Below are positions 16,049 to 26,462 of a stretch of DNA of 64,000 bases, piece after piece (the stretch's first letter is position 1; the number at the start of each line of letters is the position of its first letter). Position numbers and translations under genes: made by a program. Source of the stretch: Actinomycetes bacterium (GTDB lineage: Bacteria; Actinomycetota; Actinomycetes; Actinomycetales; Microbacteriaceae); contig JAKOTS010000013.1 in assembly GCA_029777095.1 (NCBI GenBank), forward strand, positions 22,482-86,481, in the 5' to 3' direction. The notes beneath the pieces are model-generated. The model did no database searches. It saw nothing but the letters and a program-made list of their open reading frames with translations, and had not been told where the DNA came from.

Positions 16049-17806
16049 TCAACCCAGCAGGCTCCGTTGGTGGCTCGCGTGATCTCGTATCGTGACGGAC
16101 CAATCGGCATACGGTTCTTCTGAGAACGCGTCACCGCGATAGAGGGCCCGTGCCGCGCTGCGGCTGGCATCGTCGTCGCGCGCTGCCAACGTCAGGAAAC
16201 GTTCCAGGTCTATGTCGAGCGCCTGTACGTCGAGGCACACCGAGCTTCCTTCGGTCACCAGATGGTACTGGGTGGGTAGGAGTCGATCTGGGTCGAGGGC
16301 ACGGCGGATCACGTTCACGGCGACCGAGAAGCGATTCGCCAGCTTCGACGGAGCCTCGTCGGGCCAGAGGGCATCCATGAACACCTCCCGCGCGGTCGGG
16401 GTGCCGCGGGCGGCGACGAGCATCTTCAACAGCTCGCTGGCTTTGCGCGAGTTCCATTCGGCGCGCGTCCCGCAGAGCGAAATCACCTCGAACTGGCCAA
16501 GCACTCGGATGCGTGGGCGATGCATGGCGCGACGGGTGAGCATGGCGAACCCACGTGCCTCACTTGTTGCTTTCGCCTCGGCGAGCAGCGCGTAGGCGGG
16601 CACATCGTCGAGCTCATGGCGAAGCGCAAACTCGGCCAGCTCGATTTGCGCTTCAGCATGCCACGCCCACGCACCGATCCGGCCGCTGAGGGCGACCGCA
16701 AGTTCAAGGTGCTCGCGTGCATCATCGAGCAAGCCGAGGTACTCCTCAAGCAGCCCCAGCGTGCGAGCGCAGGTGCCCCAGAACGCCACTCCGACACCGA
16801 CGGGAACGAACGTCTCGGCAACGGGGAGGAGCATGTGTCGGAGCCGCTCGGCGTTCGCTCGCGAACCATTGATTCGCGCGATCTCAGCGAGCACCGTGAT
16901 GGTCGAGAGCCAGTACCGATTGCGGGGGATGTCTGCGGCATCCGGGAGCGATTGCAACAGGGCTTCACCGGCAGACTGGCGCCCTTGCAACAGCCAGAGC
17001 CAGGCGAGAGACGCGGGCCACAGCAGCTGCTCTGGGTACTCTCGCCGTGCCGCGAGGAAGCCCTCCTCAGCGCCATCGATGCGCCCCTGCATCCAGCGGA
17101 TCATCCCCAGCTGCGTCGTATACAGACCGAGGCCATCCGCGCCGTGCTGCTGGGCCTGCGCATACAGCGATTCGGCCTGCTGCTCGGCGCCTTCGGTGTC
17201 GCCGTCAAGAATCGAACGCAGGCAGTAAAACCACTGCGCGGGGTCAGCGTGAGCGGTGCCTGTGTGAGCGGTGCCGCGCTGCTCCATGGTGCTGTAGCGC
17301 TGCTCAAGCAGCTGCGCATCCAACGACCGAATCTCGCCCTGTTCAAGAAGACCCACGAGCAACAACACGGTGCCGATGGGCACGAGCGCGGTCTCGTTGT
17401 GACGCGTCGCCGTGGCGAGAATCTGGTTTGCGGCGCGCACCCGCTCTTGGGCGTGCTCGGGAGCCGGTCGGGTAACGCTCCAAGCCACAAGTGCGTAGGC
17501 GATGGATGCCTCGTCTCCAAGCCGCTCTGCGATGGCCTGCGTGTCATCGGCTTGCTGCACCAAGTCTGTGAGGTTCGCGTCTCCGGACGGCGCATGGGCG
17601 GCAGCCACGATCCCGGCCGTGAGGAGTTTGACGGCGAGCAGTGACTCCACCGGATCGAGCGCCTCCACGGCAGCCTGGCAACGCTCAGCGTAGGCGCGGG
17701 CTGAGAGCGGTGTGAGGTTGATTGGCAATCCTTCAGCGAGAAAGTCGGCTGCATCCTGCTTTGCGGCCGGCGCTTCACGCGAGGGAGCGCCAATGCTTCC
17801 AGTCAT
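16049..17806 (-). CDS. TPR-type regulator with C-terminal winged helix (BTAD/SARP-like)
   Basis: This is a 585-residue protein. Residues about 20-430 are helical repeats of TPR character. At about 432-530 a winged-helix domain reads RIRVLGQFEVISLCG, SRKASELLKMLVAARG and ALWPDEAPSKLANRFSVAVNVIRRAL, the OmpR-like DNA-binding fold of SARP activators. Only about 50 residues of a BTAD-like region follow (DIDLERFLTLAARDDDAS to the end) where about 145 are usual. The order (TPR first, wHTH last) is that of orphan regulators rather than classical SARPs. The start is ATG 17806; the upstream open frame is Gly/Arg-rich DNA. It is divergent from the lipoprotein at 18039, a possible target. Its ligand is unknown. 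Confidence 0.82.
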   Translation of the reverse strand: MTGSIGAPSREAPAAKQDAADFLAEGLPINLTPLSARAYAERCQAAVEALDPVESLLAVKLLTAGIVAAAHAPSGDANLTDLVQQADDTQAIAERLGDEASIAYALVAWSVTRPAPEHAQERVRAANQILATATRHNETALVPIGTVLLLVGLLEQGEIRSLDAQLLEQRYSTMEQRGTAHTGTAHADPAQWFYCLRSILDGDTEGAEQQAESLYAQAQQHGADGLGLYTTQLGMIRWMQGRIDGAEEGFLAARREYPEQLLWPASLAWLWLLQGRQSAGEALLQSLPDAADIPRNRYWLSTITVLAEIARINGSRANAERLRHMLLPVAETFVPVGVGVAFWGTCARTLGLLEEYLGLLDDAREHLELAVALSGRIGAWAWHAEAQIELAEFALRHELDDVPAYALLAEAKATSEARGFAMLTRRAMHRPRIRVLGQFEVISLCGTRAEWNSRKASELLKMLVAARGTPTAREVFMDALWPDEAPSKLANRFSVAVNVIRRALDPDRLLPTQYHLVTEGSSVCLDVQALDIDLERFLTLAARDDDASRSAARALYRGDAFSEEPYADWSVTIRDHASHQRSLLG

Positions 17807-18038
17807 GGTTGAACCATAGCTTGAACCTTCGCGAGGCTCCTTGAGCGTCGCCCGCGCCCGTCCTGAGCGGCCGGCCGAACCCCGGCCGAACCCCGGCCGA
17901 GCCCCGACCCGATCCCCCAACCCGAGCTCCAAGCCGCGAATTTAACTTTTCTGACAGACGTCTCCATAAGATCAACCTCAAAGTGCGCCAATTCACGCCA
18001 GCACTTCGGGTGCCGCGGAAATCGGACATTGGAGAACA

Positions 18039-18653
18039 ATGAACACGCTCAATCGCTCATGGATGATTGCCCCTGCGGCGGTCATCACCCTCGCCCTGAC
18101 GATGACGGCATGTGCATCTCCAGATGCACCGGGTGGGAGCACCGGAAGTTCACCCGCAGGGCCCGGCACGTCAGTAACCGCGCCCTCGACCGCGCCGACG
18201 AGTGACACCGACAGTGAGGCCGACGCCACCCCGCGGGGCACCGACCCCGCCAGTTGCCTGGTCGGCTCCTGGGCTGCCGACAACGCGTTCTTCCTTGTGA
18301 GCCTCCGCGAGTACGGGGATGAGTTCAATAACGTCACCGGGCAGGTGACCCTGAATTTTGCCGGCGATGGGACGCTGACGACCACGTATCAGGACTGGCT
18401 GCTCACGGCCCTTGTCGAGGGCATCGACCTTTCGATCAGCCGAAACGGGAGCGATGCCGGAATCTTCACTGTCGATGGAGACAGGATCGACTTCGCCGAC
18501 ACCCAGGTGGGCTCGTCGATGTCGGTGACGGCGGCTGGCACCACGATGCCCATCGTGCCCGAGGCGATGGCATATGCCGGCGCCGCCTTCACGTGTGCTG
18601 CAACCGAGGCGAGCATCACAACGATCGATGGAACCCTCCGACTGAACCGATGA
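18039..18653 (+). CDS. Predicted lipoprotein, hypothetical
   Basis: This is a 204-residue exported lipoprotein with lipobox TMTAC (C25), followed by a Ser/Thr/Pro/Gly linker to about residue 68. The C-terminal domain has the pattern of small beta-rich lipocalin-like lipoproteins: CLVGSWAADN, then GQVTLNFAGDGTLTTTYQDW, SDAGIFTVDGDRIDF and a final Cys in AAFTCAATEA. The GSW opening recalls lipocalin/META-like binding domains, but no ligand is evident. It is divergent from the TPR/wHTH regulator 232 bp upstream, so regulation by it is plausible. It is followed by argS after 136 bp. Confidence 0.72.
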   Translation: MNTLNRSWMIAPAAVITLALTMTACASPDAPGGSTGSSPAGPGTSVTAPSTAPTSDTDSEADATPRGTDPASCLVGSWAADNAFFLVSLREYGDEFNNVTGQVTLNFAGDGTLTTTYQDWLLTALVEGIDLSISRNGSDAGIFTVDGDRIDFADTQVGSSMSVTAAGTTMPIVPEAMAYAGAAFTCAATEASITTIDGTLRLNR

Positions 18654-18774
18654 ACGCCGACTCCGCCCTCCGCGATGAAGCGGAGCGGGGCCGGTGCTTG
18701 ATTCCTGCCGCCTCGACAAGAACGGAGAGCACCACCTGAGAGCCGCCCGCACCCGGCGCTCAGCGGCATCCACG

Positions 18775-18780
18775 TAGAAT
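18775..18780 (+). promoter_or_regulatory. -10 element (TAGAAT) for leaderless argS
   Basis: TAGAAT lies 9 bp before the argS ATG. That spacing puts the transcription start at or within 1-2 nt of the start codon, and no ribosome-binding site is present, so argS is probably leaderless. Confidence 0.6.
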
Positions 18781-18789
18781 GGTGCCGCC

Positions 18790-20454
18790 ATGACTCCAGA
18801 CGTTCTCGCCGCCCAGTTGCTCACCATCGTCACCCCGATTCTTGAGGCTCGACGAGCCGGCAGTTCGGCCGACCTCACCGTCGCCGACGTGGTGCTTGAG
18901 CGCCCGAAGAACCGCGATCACGGCGATTGGGCCTCGAACATCGCCATGAAGCTCGCGAAGAGCGTGGGCACCAACCCGCGTGAGCTCGCGACCGCGATTG
19001 CCGAGGCGCTGCAGGCGGTCGACGGCGTTGCAACCGTCGAGGTCGCCGGCCCCGGCTTCATTAACGTGCGATTGGATGCCGCAGCCGCCGGCGCGCTCGC
19101 GAAGACGATCGTCGACCAGGGCACCGCCTTCGGCACCAACCAGTCGCGCGCTGACGAGATCATCAACCTCGAGTTCGTCTCGGCCAACCCCACCGGGCCC
19201 ATTCACCTTGGCGGCACGCGCTGGGCCGCCGTTGGTGACTCGCTTGCGCGCATCCTCAGCTCGCAGGGCGCCAACGTGACGCGGGAGTACTACTTCAACG
19301 ATCACGGTTCGCAGATCGACCGCTTCGCTCGCAGCCTCGTCGCCGCGTACCTGGGCGAGCCCGCGCCCGAAGACGGGTACGGCGGCGGCTACATCGGCGA
19401 CATCGCTCGCCGCGTTGCGCTCGCTTACCACGGCGACCTCGCCGCGCTCTCGCCCGAAGAACTGCAAGAGGCGTTCCGCTCGCAGGGCGTCAACTTCATG
19501 TTCGACGAGATCAAGGCGAGCCTGCACAACTTTGGTGTCGACTTCGACGTCTACTTCCACGAGAACGACCTGCACAAATCTGGCGCGGTCGATCGTGCGA
19601 TCGCCCGGCTCACCGAGCTTGGCCACATGTACGAGTCGGACGGTGCGATGTGGCTCCGCACGACCGATTTCGGTGACGACAAAGACCGCGTGGTCATCAA
19701 GTCTGACGGCCAGCCCGCCTACATTTCGGGCGACCTGGCGTACTACCTCGACAAGCGTGAGCGCGGCTTCAACCGCTGCATCATCATGCTCGGCGCCGAC
19801 CACCACGGTTATGTGCAGCGCCTCATGGCAATGTGTGCCGCGTTCGGCGACGAGCCGCAGGTCAACCTGCAGGTGCTCATCGGCCAGATGGTCAACCTCG
19901 TTCGCGATGGCCAGCCGATGCGCATGTCGAAGCGGGCGGGCACCGTCGTCACGCTCGAAGACCTCGTCGAAATTGTGGGTGTGGATGCCGCGCGCTACTC
20001 GCTCACGAGAAGCTCGGCCGACTCCAACCTCGACGTCGATCTTGACGTGCTCCAGAAGCGCACGAACGATAACCCCGTGTTCTACGTGCAGTACGCCCAC
20101 GCGCGCACGCACAACGTGGGCGTGAACGCGGCGCAGGCCGGCGTCGACCGCAGCGAGTTTGCACCTGAACTGCTCGAGCACGCCACTGAGTCGGCGCTGC
20201 TCGGCGCGCTGCAGGAGTTCCCGCGCGTGGTGGCGTTCGCCGCCGACAGTCGCGAACCGCACCGCGTTGCCCGCTACCTCGAGGAGCTCGCGGGGCTCTA
20301 TCACCGCTGGTACGACAACTGCCGAGTGACCCCGCTCGGCGACGAGCCCGTCACCGCGGTGCACCGCACCCGCCTCTGGTTGAGCGATGCGACCGGTCAG
20401 GTGCTGCGCAACGGACTCACGTTGCTCGGCGTCTCGGCGCCTGAGCGCATGTAA
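18790..20454 (+). CDS. argS: Arginyl-tRNA synthetase
   Basis: This 554-residue class I synthetase charges tRNA-Arg. It has the N-terminal additional domain (1-110), the HIGH-type motif [15 protein letters not shown] (HLGG at 139-142), [10 protein letters not shown], the KMSKS-like [21 protein letters not shown], and the C-terminal DALR anticodon domain ending [10 protein letters not shown]. The length is standard. DUF2993 follows within 5 bp, then lysA, so it heads the cluster into lysine/threonine synthesis. Its substrate gene tRNA-Arg(CCG) lies 3.5 kb upstream. Confidence 0.97.
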   Translation: MTPDVLAAQLLTIVTPILEARRAGSSADLTVADVVLERPKNRDHGDWASNIAMKLAKSVGTNPRELATAIAEALQAVDGVATVEVAGPGFINVRLDAAAAGALAKTIVDQGTAFGTNQSRADEIINLEFVSANPTGPIHLGGTRWAAVGDSLARILSSQGANVTREYYFNDHGSQIDRFARSLVAAYLGEPAPEDGYGGGYIGDIARRVALAYHGDLAALSPEELQEAFRSQGVNFMFDEIKASLHNFGVDFDVYFHENDLHKSGAVDRAIARLTELGHMYESDGAMWLRTTDFGDDKDRVVIKSDGQPAYISGDLAYYLDKRERGFNRCIIMLGADHHGYVQRLMAMCAAFGDEPQVNLQVLIGQMVNLVRDGQPMRMSKRAGTVVTLEDLVEIVGVDAARYSLTRSSADSNLDVDLDVLQKRTNDNPVFYVQYAHARTHNVGVNAAQAGVDRSEFAPELLEHATESALLGALQEFPRVVAFAADSREPHRVARYLEELAGLYHRWYDNCRVTPLGDEPVTAVHRTRLWLSDATGQVLRNGLTLLGVSAPERM

Positions 20455-20458
20455 CGCC

Positions 20459-21355
20459 GTGACGTTCGCACCCGACACCCCGGGCACCCCCAACTCCTCC
20501 GGCATCCCGGATCTCAACGCGAAGGCACCGGCAACCGAGACGGCGCCCGCGACCGCACGGGCCCAGGCATCCGCCCCGAAACGCCGCCGCCGCGTGCCGC
20601 TCCTGATCACCCTGATCATCGTGATCGCCCTCGCAATTGCGGCATGGTTCGCGGGCGATGCGATCGCGCGGAGCCTCGTGAGCGACACCATCCGTGCCGA
20701 GGTCACCGCGCAGCTCGGTCTTCCTGCAGACCACCCGGTCGACGTCGAACTCGACGGTTCGGTGCTCGCGCAGCTCATCTTCGGCAGCCTGCAGGAGGTG
20801 CGCATCGCGGCCGACGGTGTGCCACTCGGCGATATTTCGGCCGACGTCATGTTCGCGGCAAAGGGCGTGCCGATTCGCGATACGAACGCCGAAATGGATG
20901 CCGCAGCCGCCACGATCGCCCTCGACGAGGCATCTCTTCAGAAGGTGCTGGCAGAAGCCGCCGGCGTGCCCCGCGGCGTCGTGCTCTTGAACGACCCCGA
21001 GCTCGTGCTGGTGACCTCCATTCCGCTCGCCGGATTCCCCCTCGAACTCGGCATCGGGCTCGTGCCTTCTGCGGGCGAGGGCGACCAGGCAGGCATGCTC
21101 GTGCTCAAGCCGAACTCGGCGAGCATCGGCGAGGCGGTCCTCACCGCCGATGCGTTGCGCGCGCAGCTCGGCGCCGTCGCCGACACGATCCTGCAGCCCA
21201 TCAACGTGTGTGTGGCAGATCGGATGCCGGTTGGCGCGACGCTCAGCGGCGTGACGGTGCTTGGCTCGGGCGCCACGGGTTCGATCGTGCTGTCGGTCGG
21301 GCTCGACGGTCGCTTCCTGATGGATCCGGCAATGCGGGAGCCCGGCACCTGCTAA
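20459..21355 (+). CDS. DUF2993 (LmeA-like) envelope protein
   Basis: This 298-residue protein has a Pro/Ala-rich cytoplasmic head (about 1-40), a KRRRR positive patch, one transmembrane helix (about 45-66, VPLLITLIIVIALAIAAWFAG), and an extracytoplasmic DUF2993 domain of about 220 residues. Mycobacterial LmeA of this family binds phospholipid and acts in mannan elongation; that function cannot be inferred here. The GTG at 20459 is chosen because it is 4 bp after the argS stop. The 191 bp after it hold the presumed lysA promoter. Confidence 0.8.
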   Translation: MTFAPDTPGTPNSSGIPDLNAKAPATETAPATARAQASAPKRRRRVPLLITLIIVIALAIAAWFAGDAIARSLVSDTIRAEVTAQLGLPADHPVDVELDGSVLAQLIFGSLQEVRIAADGVPLGDISADVMFAAKGVPIRDTNAEMDAAAATIALDEASLQKVLAEAAGVPRGVVLLNDPELVLVTSIPLAGFPLELGIGLVPSAGEGDQAGMLVLKPNSASIGEAVLTADALRAQLGAVADTILQPINVCVADRMPVGATLSGVTVLGSGATGSIVLSVGLDGRFLMDPAMREPGTC

Positions 21356-21422
21356 TTGGGCGGCCATGCGCGCGGCGACACGATCGCACGACGGCAGCGC
21401 AAAACATGCTGGGAACGACTCG

Positions 21423-21475
21423 GTCCGTCACAGACCCACCGACGGACAAAGCCGCGGCGAGCAGTGCTCTAGACT
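21423..21475 (+). promoter_or_regulatory. Candidate lysA promoter with inverted repeat
   Basis: GTCCGTC (21423-21429) and GACGGAC (21441-21447) form an exact inverted repeat around the expected -35 region. TAGACT (21470-21475) is a possible -10, 72 bp before the lysA ATG. No lysine-riboswitch signature is seen. Confidence 0.4.
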
Positions 21476-21546
21476 TGAGCCACCGTGGCGGCGTGACCAT
21501 CCCGTTGATCACGGCATCCCGTATCACGATTGGTGAATCCCCCCGC

Positions 21547-23019
21547 ATGTCTGCGAATCCGCTCGCCCCTGAATGGCTCGTGCTACCTGCCGACGCAAAC
21601 GACCTCGCGCCCGAGGTGTGGCCCCGTTCCGCCCAGCGCGGCGACGACGGTGTGCTGGCAGTGGGTGGGGCATCCGCCATCGCCCTCGCCGAGCAGTTCG
21701 GTACCCCCTTGATGGTGCTTGACGAAGCCGAGGTGCGCCGCCGCGCGGCCGAGGCCTACGACGCATTCACCGGTGCGGCCGAACGTCACGGCACCACGGC
21801 TCGCGTGTACTACGCGGGCAAAGCGTCCCTGTGCACCGCAGTTGCGCGCTGGGCAACCGAAGCGGGCCTCGCGATTGATGTCTGCACCCGTGGCGAGCTT
21901 GAGGTCGCGCTTGCAGCCGGCGTCGACCCCGCACGCATTGGTTTTCACGGCAACAACAAGTCAGTCTCGGAGCTCGAGCGCGCGGTCGCCGTGGGCGTCG
22001 GTTCGATCGTGCTCGACAGCCGGATCGAACTTGAGCGACTCGCCGCAATCACCGAGCGCCTGGGCGTCATCCAGCCCGTGCTGGTTCGCGTCAACAGCGG
22101 CGTGCACGCCGAAACGCACCACTTTCTTGCCACGGCACACGAAGACCAGAAGTTTGGCCTGACCCTTGAAGATGCCGGGCCAGCCGTGGCGCGTATCCGC
22201 GAGCTCGACGGGCTCGAATTCCGCGGCCTGCACTGCCACATCGGCTCGCAGATTTTCGGTGTCGCGGGGTTCCGCGAATCGGCATCGCGCGTACTCGAAC
22301 TGCACGCGACCCTGCTCGAAGGCGGGCCGGTTCCGGTGCTCAACCTCGGTGGCGGGTTCGGCATCGCGTACACCGCGGCCGATGTGCCGACCCCGCTCAG
22401 CGAGCTCGCCGACGGGATCGTCGCCGCGGTTGCCGAAGAGTGTGCGGTCCGTGGCATCCCGATTCCGAGTCTTGCGTTCGAACCCGGCCGCAGCATCGTC
22501 GGCACCGCTGGCGTGACGATCTATGAGGTCGGCACGATCAAAGACGTGACGGTCGATACGTCGGCCGCGGGCGAAGCACCGGCACACGCGGTCCGTCGCT
22601 ACGTGAGCGTCGACGGCGGCATGAGCGACAATGCACGCCCGGCGCTCTACAACGCCCAGTACTCCGCCCGGATCGCCTCGCGCGACTCGCGCGAACCCGC
22701 CGAGCTTGTGCGGGTTGTCGGCCGGCACTGCGAGTCGGGCGATATCGTCGTCGACGCCGAATACCTGCCCGCCGATATCACGCCCGGTGACCTGCTCGCC
22801 GTGCCCGCAACCGGTGCGTATTGCGCCCCGCTCTCGAACAACTACAACCACGTCCCGCGCCCGCCGATTGTGGCGGTGCTGGACGGTCGCGCCCGCGTGA
22901 TCGTGCGCGGCGAACGTCTTGAAGATCTGCTGGCTCGCGACACGGGCATCGACCTCGGCGCCCAGCGCGACCAGCACGGTAACGAACGGTCGGCAGGAGC
23001 CGACAGAGGAGAAGCATGA
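21547..23019 (+). CDS. lysA: Diaminopimelate decarboxylase
   Basis: This 490-residue PLP enzyme makes L-lysine from meso-diaminopimelate. The PLP-binding Lys is K92 in RVYYAGKASLC. Other motifs are HCHIGSQIF, NLGGGFGIAY, EPGRSIV and the C-terminal GAYCAPLSNNYNHVPRPP (active-site region from the partner subunit). The N-terminal 45 residues match the actinobacterial form. The start is ATG 21547; the frame is open far upstream but overlaps the DUF2993 gene. The stop overlaps the hom start by 4 bp (ATGA), beginning a tightly coupled lysA-hom-thrC-thrB series. Confidence 0.96.
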   Translation: MSANPLAPEWLVLPADANDLAPEVWPRSAQRGDDGVLAVGGASAIALAEQFGTPLMVLDEAEVRRRAAEAYDAFTGAAERHGTTARVYYAGKASLCTAVARWATEAGLAIDVCTRGELEVALAAGVDPARIGFHGNNKSVSELERAVAVGVGSIVLDSRIELERLAAITERLGVIQPVLVRVNSGVHAETHHFLATAHEDQKFGLTLEDAGPAVARIRELDGLEFRGLHCHIGSQIFGVAGFRESASRVLELHATLLEGGPVPVLNLGGGFGIAYTAADVPTPLSELADGIVAAVAEECAVRGIPIPSLAFEPGRSIVGTAGVTIYEVGTIKDVTVDTSAAGEAPAHAVRRYVSVDGGMSDNARPALYNAQYSARIASRDSREPAELVRVVGRHCESGDIVVDAEYLPADITPGDLLAVPATGAYCAPLSNNYNHVPRPPIVAVLDGRARVIVRGERLEDLLARDTGIDLGAQRDQHGNERSAGADRGEA

Positions 23020-24329
23020 TCGATCAACGCCATCTGCGCGTCGCGCTCTTGGGCGCAGGCTCAGTAGGGAGCCAGGTAGCGTCGTTGCTCTTGCAGCACG
23101 GCGACGAACTGGCTGACCGCGCTGGCGCAACGCTCGAGCTCGTTGGCATCGCGGTGCGCGACGTTGATGCGCCCCGCGACGTCGACCTGCCCGTCGAGTT
23201 GCTCACCACCGACGCGGAGGCACTGATTCTCGGTGCCGACATCGTCATCGAGCTGATGGGCGGCATCGAGCCTGCACGCGGCTACCTCCTCGAAGCGATT
23301 AACTCTGGCGCCGACGTCGTGACCGCCAATAAGGCGCTCCTCGCCACTCACGGCCCCGTGATCTTCGACGCCGCCGATCAGGTGGGTGCGCAGGTGTACT
23401 ACGAGGCATCTGTCGCCGGTGCGATCCCGATCATTCGCCCGCTGCGCGACAGCCTCGCCGGTGACCGCGTGCAGCGGATCATGGGCATCGTGAACGGCAC
23501 CACGAACTTCATCCTCGACAAGATGGATGCCGAGCACCTCACGCTGGAAGCTGCCCTCGCCGAGGCGACGGCGCTGGGCTACGCCGAGGCCGACCCCACC
23601 GCCGACATCGGCGGATATGACGCGGCGCAGAAAGCCGCGATCCTCGCCGGTCTCGCATTTCACACGACCGTCCCGCTCGAGGCAGTGCACCGCGAGGGCA
23701 TCACCGAGATCGACAAGTCGATGATCGATGCGGCCCGCAAGGCCGGCTACGTCGTCAAGCTCCTGGCAGTCTGCGAGCGTCTGCTCGAAGCGGGCGAAGA
23801 AGCAATCTCGGTGCGCGTGTATCCCGCGCTCGTCGACCGCAAGCACCCGCTTGCCAGCGTGCACGGCGCCAACAACGCCGTGTTCGTGCAGGCAGAAGCC
23901 GCGGGCGATCTGATGTTCTACGGCGCCGGCGCCGGCGGAATACAGACCGCATCGGCCGTGCTGGGCGATGTTGTCTCGGCAGCGCGACGCCACGTCGCCG
24001 GGGGAGTAGGGGTCGCGGAATCCACCCGTGCCAACCTGCCGATTCTGCCCATCGGGCATGTCAGCACCCGCTACCAAATCACGCTCGAGGTCGCCGACCA
24101 AACCGGTGTTCTCGCAACAATTGCTGGCATCCTGAGCGACGGCGGTGTTTCGGTCGCGACGGTCGAGCAGACCACCGCCGCGGGTGTCGACGGCGCCCCC
24201 ACGGCGCGCCTCGTGATCGGCACCCACACCGCCCGTGAACAAGACCTCAGCGACACCGTTGACCACCTCGCTGCAAGCGACGTGGTGACCCGGGTCGCCT
24301 CCGTACTCCGAGTAGAAGGATCAAACTGA
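23016..24329 (+). CDS. hom: Homoserine dehydrogenase
   Basis: This 437-residue enzyme reduces aspartate semialdehyde to homoserine. The Rossmann motif is [14 protein letters not shown] (residues 9-22). The catalytic region includes [37 protein letters not shown] and the catalytic Lys region. A C-terminal ACT domain (about 350-430, [20 protein letters not shown]) suggests threonine feedback as in corynebacterial Hom. It overlaps lysA by 4 bp, and its stop shares a base with the thrC start (TGATG), so translation is coupled. Confidence 0.97.
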   Translation: MIDQRHLRVALLGAGSVGSQVASLLLQHGDELADRAGATLELVGIAVRDVDAPRDVDLPVELLTTDAEALILGADIVIELMGGIEPARGYLLEAINSGADVVTANKALLATHGPVIFDAADQVGAQVYYEASVAGAIPIIRPLRDSLAGDRVQRIMGIVNGTTNFILDKMDAEHLTLEAALAEATALGYAEADPTADIGGYDAAQKAAILAGLAFHTTVPLEAVHREGITEIDKSMIDAARKAGYVVKLLAVCERLLEAGEEAISVRVYPALVDRKHPLASVHGANNAVFVQAEAAGDLMFYGAGAGGIQTASAVLGDVVSAARRHVAGGVGVAESTRANLPILPIGHVSTRYQITLEVADQTGVLATIAGILSDGGVSVATVEQTTAAGVDGAPTARLVIGTHTAREQDLSDTVDHLAASDVVTRVASVLRVEGSN

Positions 24330-25417
24330 TGGCACACCTCTGGCGCGGAGTCCTCCGCGAATTTGCCGACCGCCTCGGCGTGACCGACGCGTCCACCGTG
24401 ATCACCCTCGGCGAGGGCGGCACGCCGCTCCTGCCCGCCGCCGCGCTGTCGAAGCGCACGGGTGCTGACGTGTGGGTCAAGTTTGAAGGCATGAACCCGA
24501 CCGGTTCGTTCAAGGACCGCGGCATGACCGTCGCCGTCTCGCGCGCCATCGACCACGGCGCCAAGGCCGTCATCTGCGCTTCAACGGGCAACACGTCGGC
24601 GTCGGCCGCCGCGTACGCCGCACACGCGGGCATCACCGCCGCCGTGCTCGTACCCGAGGGCAAGATCGCCATGGGCAAGCTCGGCCAGGCTGTTGCGCAC
24701 AACGGCCAGCTGATCCAGGTTCGCGGCAACTTCGATGACTGCCTCGAGATTGCGCGCGAGCTCGCCGCGAGCTACCCGGTGCACCTCGTGAACTCGGTGA
24801 ACCCCGACCGCATCGAGGGCCAGAAGACCGCCGCGTACGAGGTTGTTGACGTGCTGGGCGACGCCCCCGACTTCCACTTCATCCCGGTGGGCAACGCGGG
24901 CAACTACACCGCATACACCCGCGGATACCGCGAAGAGATCGAGCGCGGCGTCGCAACGCGACTGCCCCGCATGTTCGGTTTCCAGGCAGCCGGCAGCGCG
25001 CCGCTCGTGCGCGGCGAGGTCGTCAAGAACCCCGAAACCATCGCCACGGCGATCCGCATCGGCAACCCCGCTTCGTGGGAGCTCGCCCTCGAAGCGCGCG
25101 ACGCGTCGAACGGCTACTTCGGTGCCATCGATGACGAGCGCATCCTTGCGGCCCAGCGCCTGCTCTCGAGCGAGGTCGGCATCTTCGTCGAGCCCGCATC
25201 GGCGATCAGCGTCGCGGGCTTGCTCGAACGCGCCGAAGCCGGTCAGATCCCGGCCGGCTCGCGCGTTGTGCTCACGGTCACCGGCCACGGCCTGAAGGAC
25301 CCACAGTGGGCACTTCGCACCGCCGATGGCGGCCAGGTTGAACCCACCATCGTCGACGCCACCACCTCCGAGGTTGCCTCGGTGCTGGGGCTCGCCCCTG
25401 AGGGACCGCTCGCGTGA
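24329..25417 (+). CDS. thrC: Threonine synthase
   Basis: This 362-residue PLP enzyme converts O-phosphohomoserine to threonine. The PLP Lys is K62 in [13 protein letters not shown]. The phosphate-binding loop lies in [13 protein letters not shown], with [12 protein letters not shown] and [12 protein letters not shown] further on. The length corresponds to the short fold-type II class. The start overlaps the hom stop and the end overlaps the thrB GTG, so it is part of the co-translated run. Confidence 0.97.
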   Translation: MAHLWRGVLREFADRLGVTDASTVITLGEGGTPLLPAAALSKRTGADVWVKFEGMNPTGSFKDRGMTVAVSRAIDHGAKAVICASTGNTSASAAAYAAHAGITAAVLVPEGKIAMGKLGQAVAHNGQLIQVRGNFDDCLEIARELAASYPVHLVNSVNPDRIEGQKTAAYEVVDVLGDAPDFHFIPVGNAGNYTAYTRGYREEIERGVATRLPRMFGFQAAGSAPLVRGEVVKNPETIATAIRIGNPASWELALEARDASNGYFGAIDDERILAAQRLLSSEVGIFVEPASAISVAGLLERAEAGQIPAGSRVVLTVTGHGLKDPQWALRTADGGQVEPTIVDATTSEVASVLGLAPEGPLA

Positions 25418-26328
25418 CCGACGCCACGCGCACCGTCACGGTGCGGGTGCCGGCCACCACGGCCAACCTTGGTCCGGGATTCGATACGCTCGGCCTCGCG
25501 CTCTCGTTGTATGACGAACTCACGGTCACCGCGCTGCCCGAACCCGGGCTTGAGGTCATCGTCGAGGGCGTCGGCGCCGACGACGTACCGCGTGACGCAA
25601 CGAACCTCGTGGTCAGCTCGATCGCGTACGTGTACAACGCGGTGGGCCAGCCCCTGCCGGGTCTGCGCCTGCACGCGATCAACGGCATCCCGCATGGCCG
25701 TGGTCTCGGTTCTTCTGGCGCCGCGGTTGTATCGGGCATCGTCGCCGCGCGCTCGCTGCTCGAGGGCATCGTTGACATCTCGTCGGCAGACCTGTTGCGC
25801 ATCGCAACCGAAATTGAGGGGCATCCCGATAATGTCGCGCCCTCGCTGTTCGGTGGCCTCACGATCGCATGGCTTGACGAGCAGGGTCCGCAGTACAAGA
25901 AGCTGATCGTGCACCGCGGCGTTTCGCCGGTCGTGTTCGTGCCATCGTTCACGATGTCGACCAAGCTTGCGCGCAGCTTGCAGCCCGAATCGGTGCCGCA
26001 CCAGGACGCAATTTTCAACGTGTCTCGCTCGGCGCTGCTGATTGCCGCGCTGACGCAGAGCCCCGAGCTCATGATGGCTGCCACCGAAGACAAGTTGCAC
26101 CAGAGCTACCGCGCCGCCGCAATGCCCGAGACAGACGCACTGGTGCGGATGCTTCGAGCCGAGGGCTTCGCAGCGGTCGTGTCGGGTGCCGGCCCAAGCG
26201 TGCTGGTGCTCGCCGATGGCCCCGGTCAGCGCGCGATTGCCGCCGAACTGGTCGAGCGCCACGCCGCGAGTCCATGGCGTGCCTTCATGCTGGCCGTCGA
26301 TGTCAAGGGTGCTACAGTAAGGGAGTAA
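25414..26328 (+). CDS. thrB: Homoserine kinase
   Basis: This 304-residue GHMP kinase phosphorylates homoserine. It has the N-terminal [21 protein letters not shown] signature, the ATP loop [32 protein letters not shown], and the C-terminal [11 protein letters not shown]. The GTG start overlaps the thrC stop by 4 bp. It is the last gene of the lysine/threonine run; the rho leader follows. Confidence 0.97.
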   Translation: MTDATRTVTVRVPATTANLGPGFDTLGLALSLYDELTVTALPEPGLEVIVEGVGADDVPRDATNLVVSSIAYVYNAVGQPLPGLRLHAINGIPHGRGLGSSGAAVVSGIVAARSLLEGIVDISSADLLRIATEIEGHPDNVAPSLFGGLTIAWLDEQGPQYKKLIVHRGVSPVVFVPSFTMSTKLARSLQPESVPHQDAIFNVSRSALLIAALTQSPELMMAATEDKLHQSYRAAAMPETDALVRMLRAEGFAAVVSGAGPSVLVLADGPGQRAIAAELVERHAASPWRAFMLAVDVKGATVRE

Positions 26329-26462
26329 GCGGAGGGTTCCACGCGACTGACTTGTCGTGTGACTCTGGCCTCCGTCGCAAATCTGCGAATCCATTGCAAC
26401 ACCACCGTCTCAGCGGGCACGCTCAATCGAGTGAGCTCGGCGCGGCCGAAAAGGAACACTGA
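26329..26462 (+). other. rho leader region (134 bp)
   Basis: This intergenic stretch between thrB and rho contains short inverted segments and a purine block (GGCCGAAAAGGAACACTGA) before the GTG of rho. Rho genes are often autoregulated through such leaders, but no specific attenuator structure can be established here. Confidence 0.4.

Noticed and set aside
17871..17905. 11-bp tandem CCGGCCGAACC-type repeats upstream of the TPR/wHTH regulator
   Set aside because: Only three imperfect units are present in GC-rich DNA with no apparent tie to a promoter; not informative enough to list as a finding.
18654..18789. T-box leader upstream of argS
   Set aside because: The -10 is 9 bp from the ATG, leaving no room for a leader RNA, and no T-box sequence is seen.
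21356..21546. Lysine riboswitch upstream of lysA
   Set aside because: The region is under 200 bp and lacks the conserved lysine-aptamer core; only a small inverted repeat and a possible -10 are visible.
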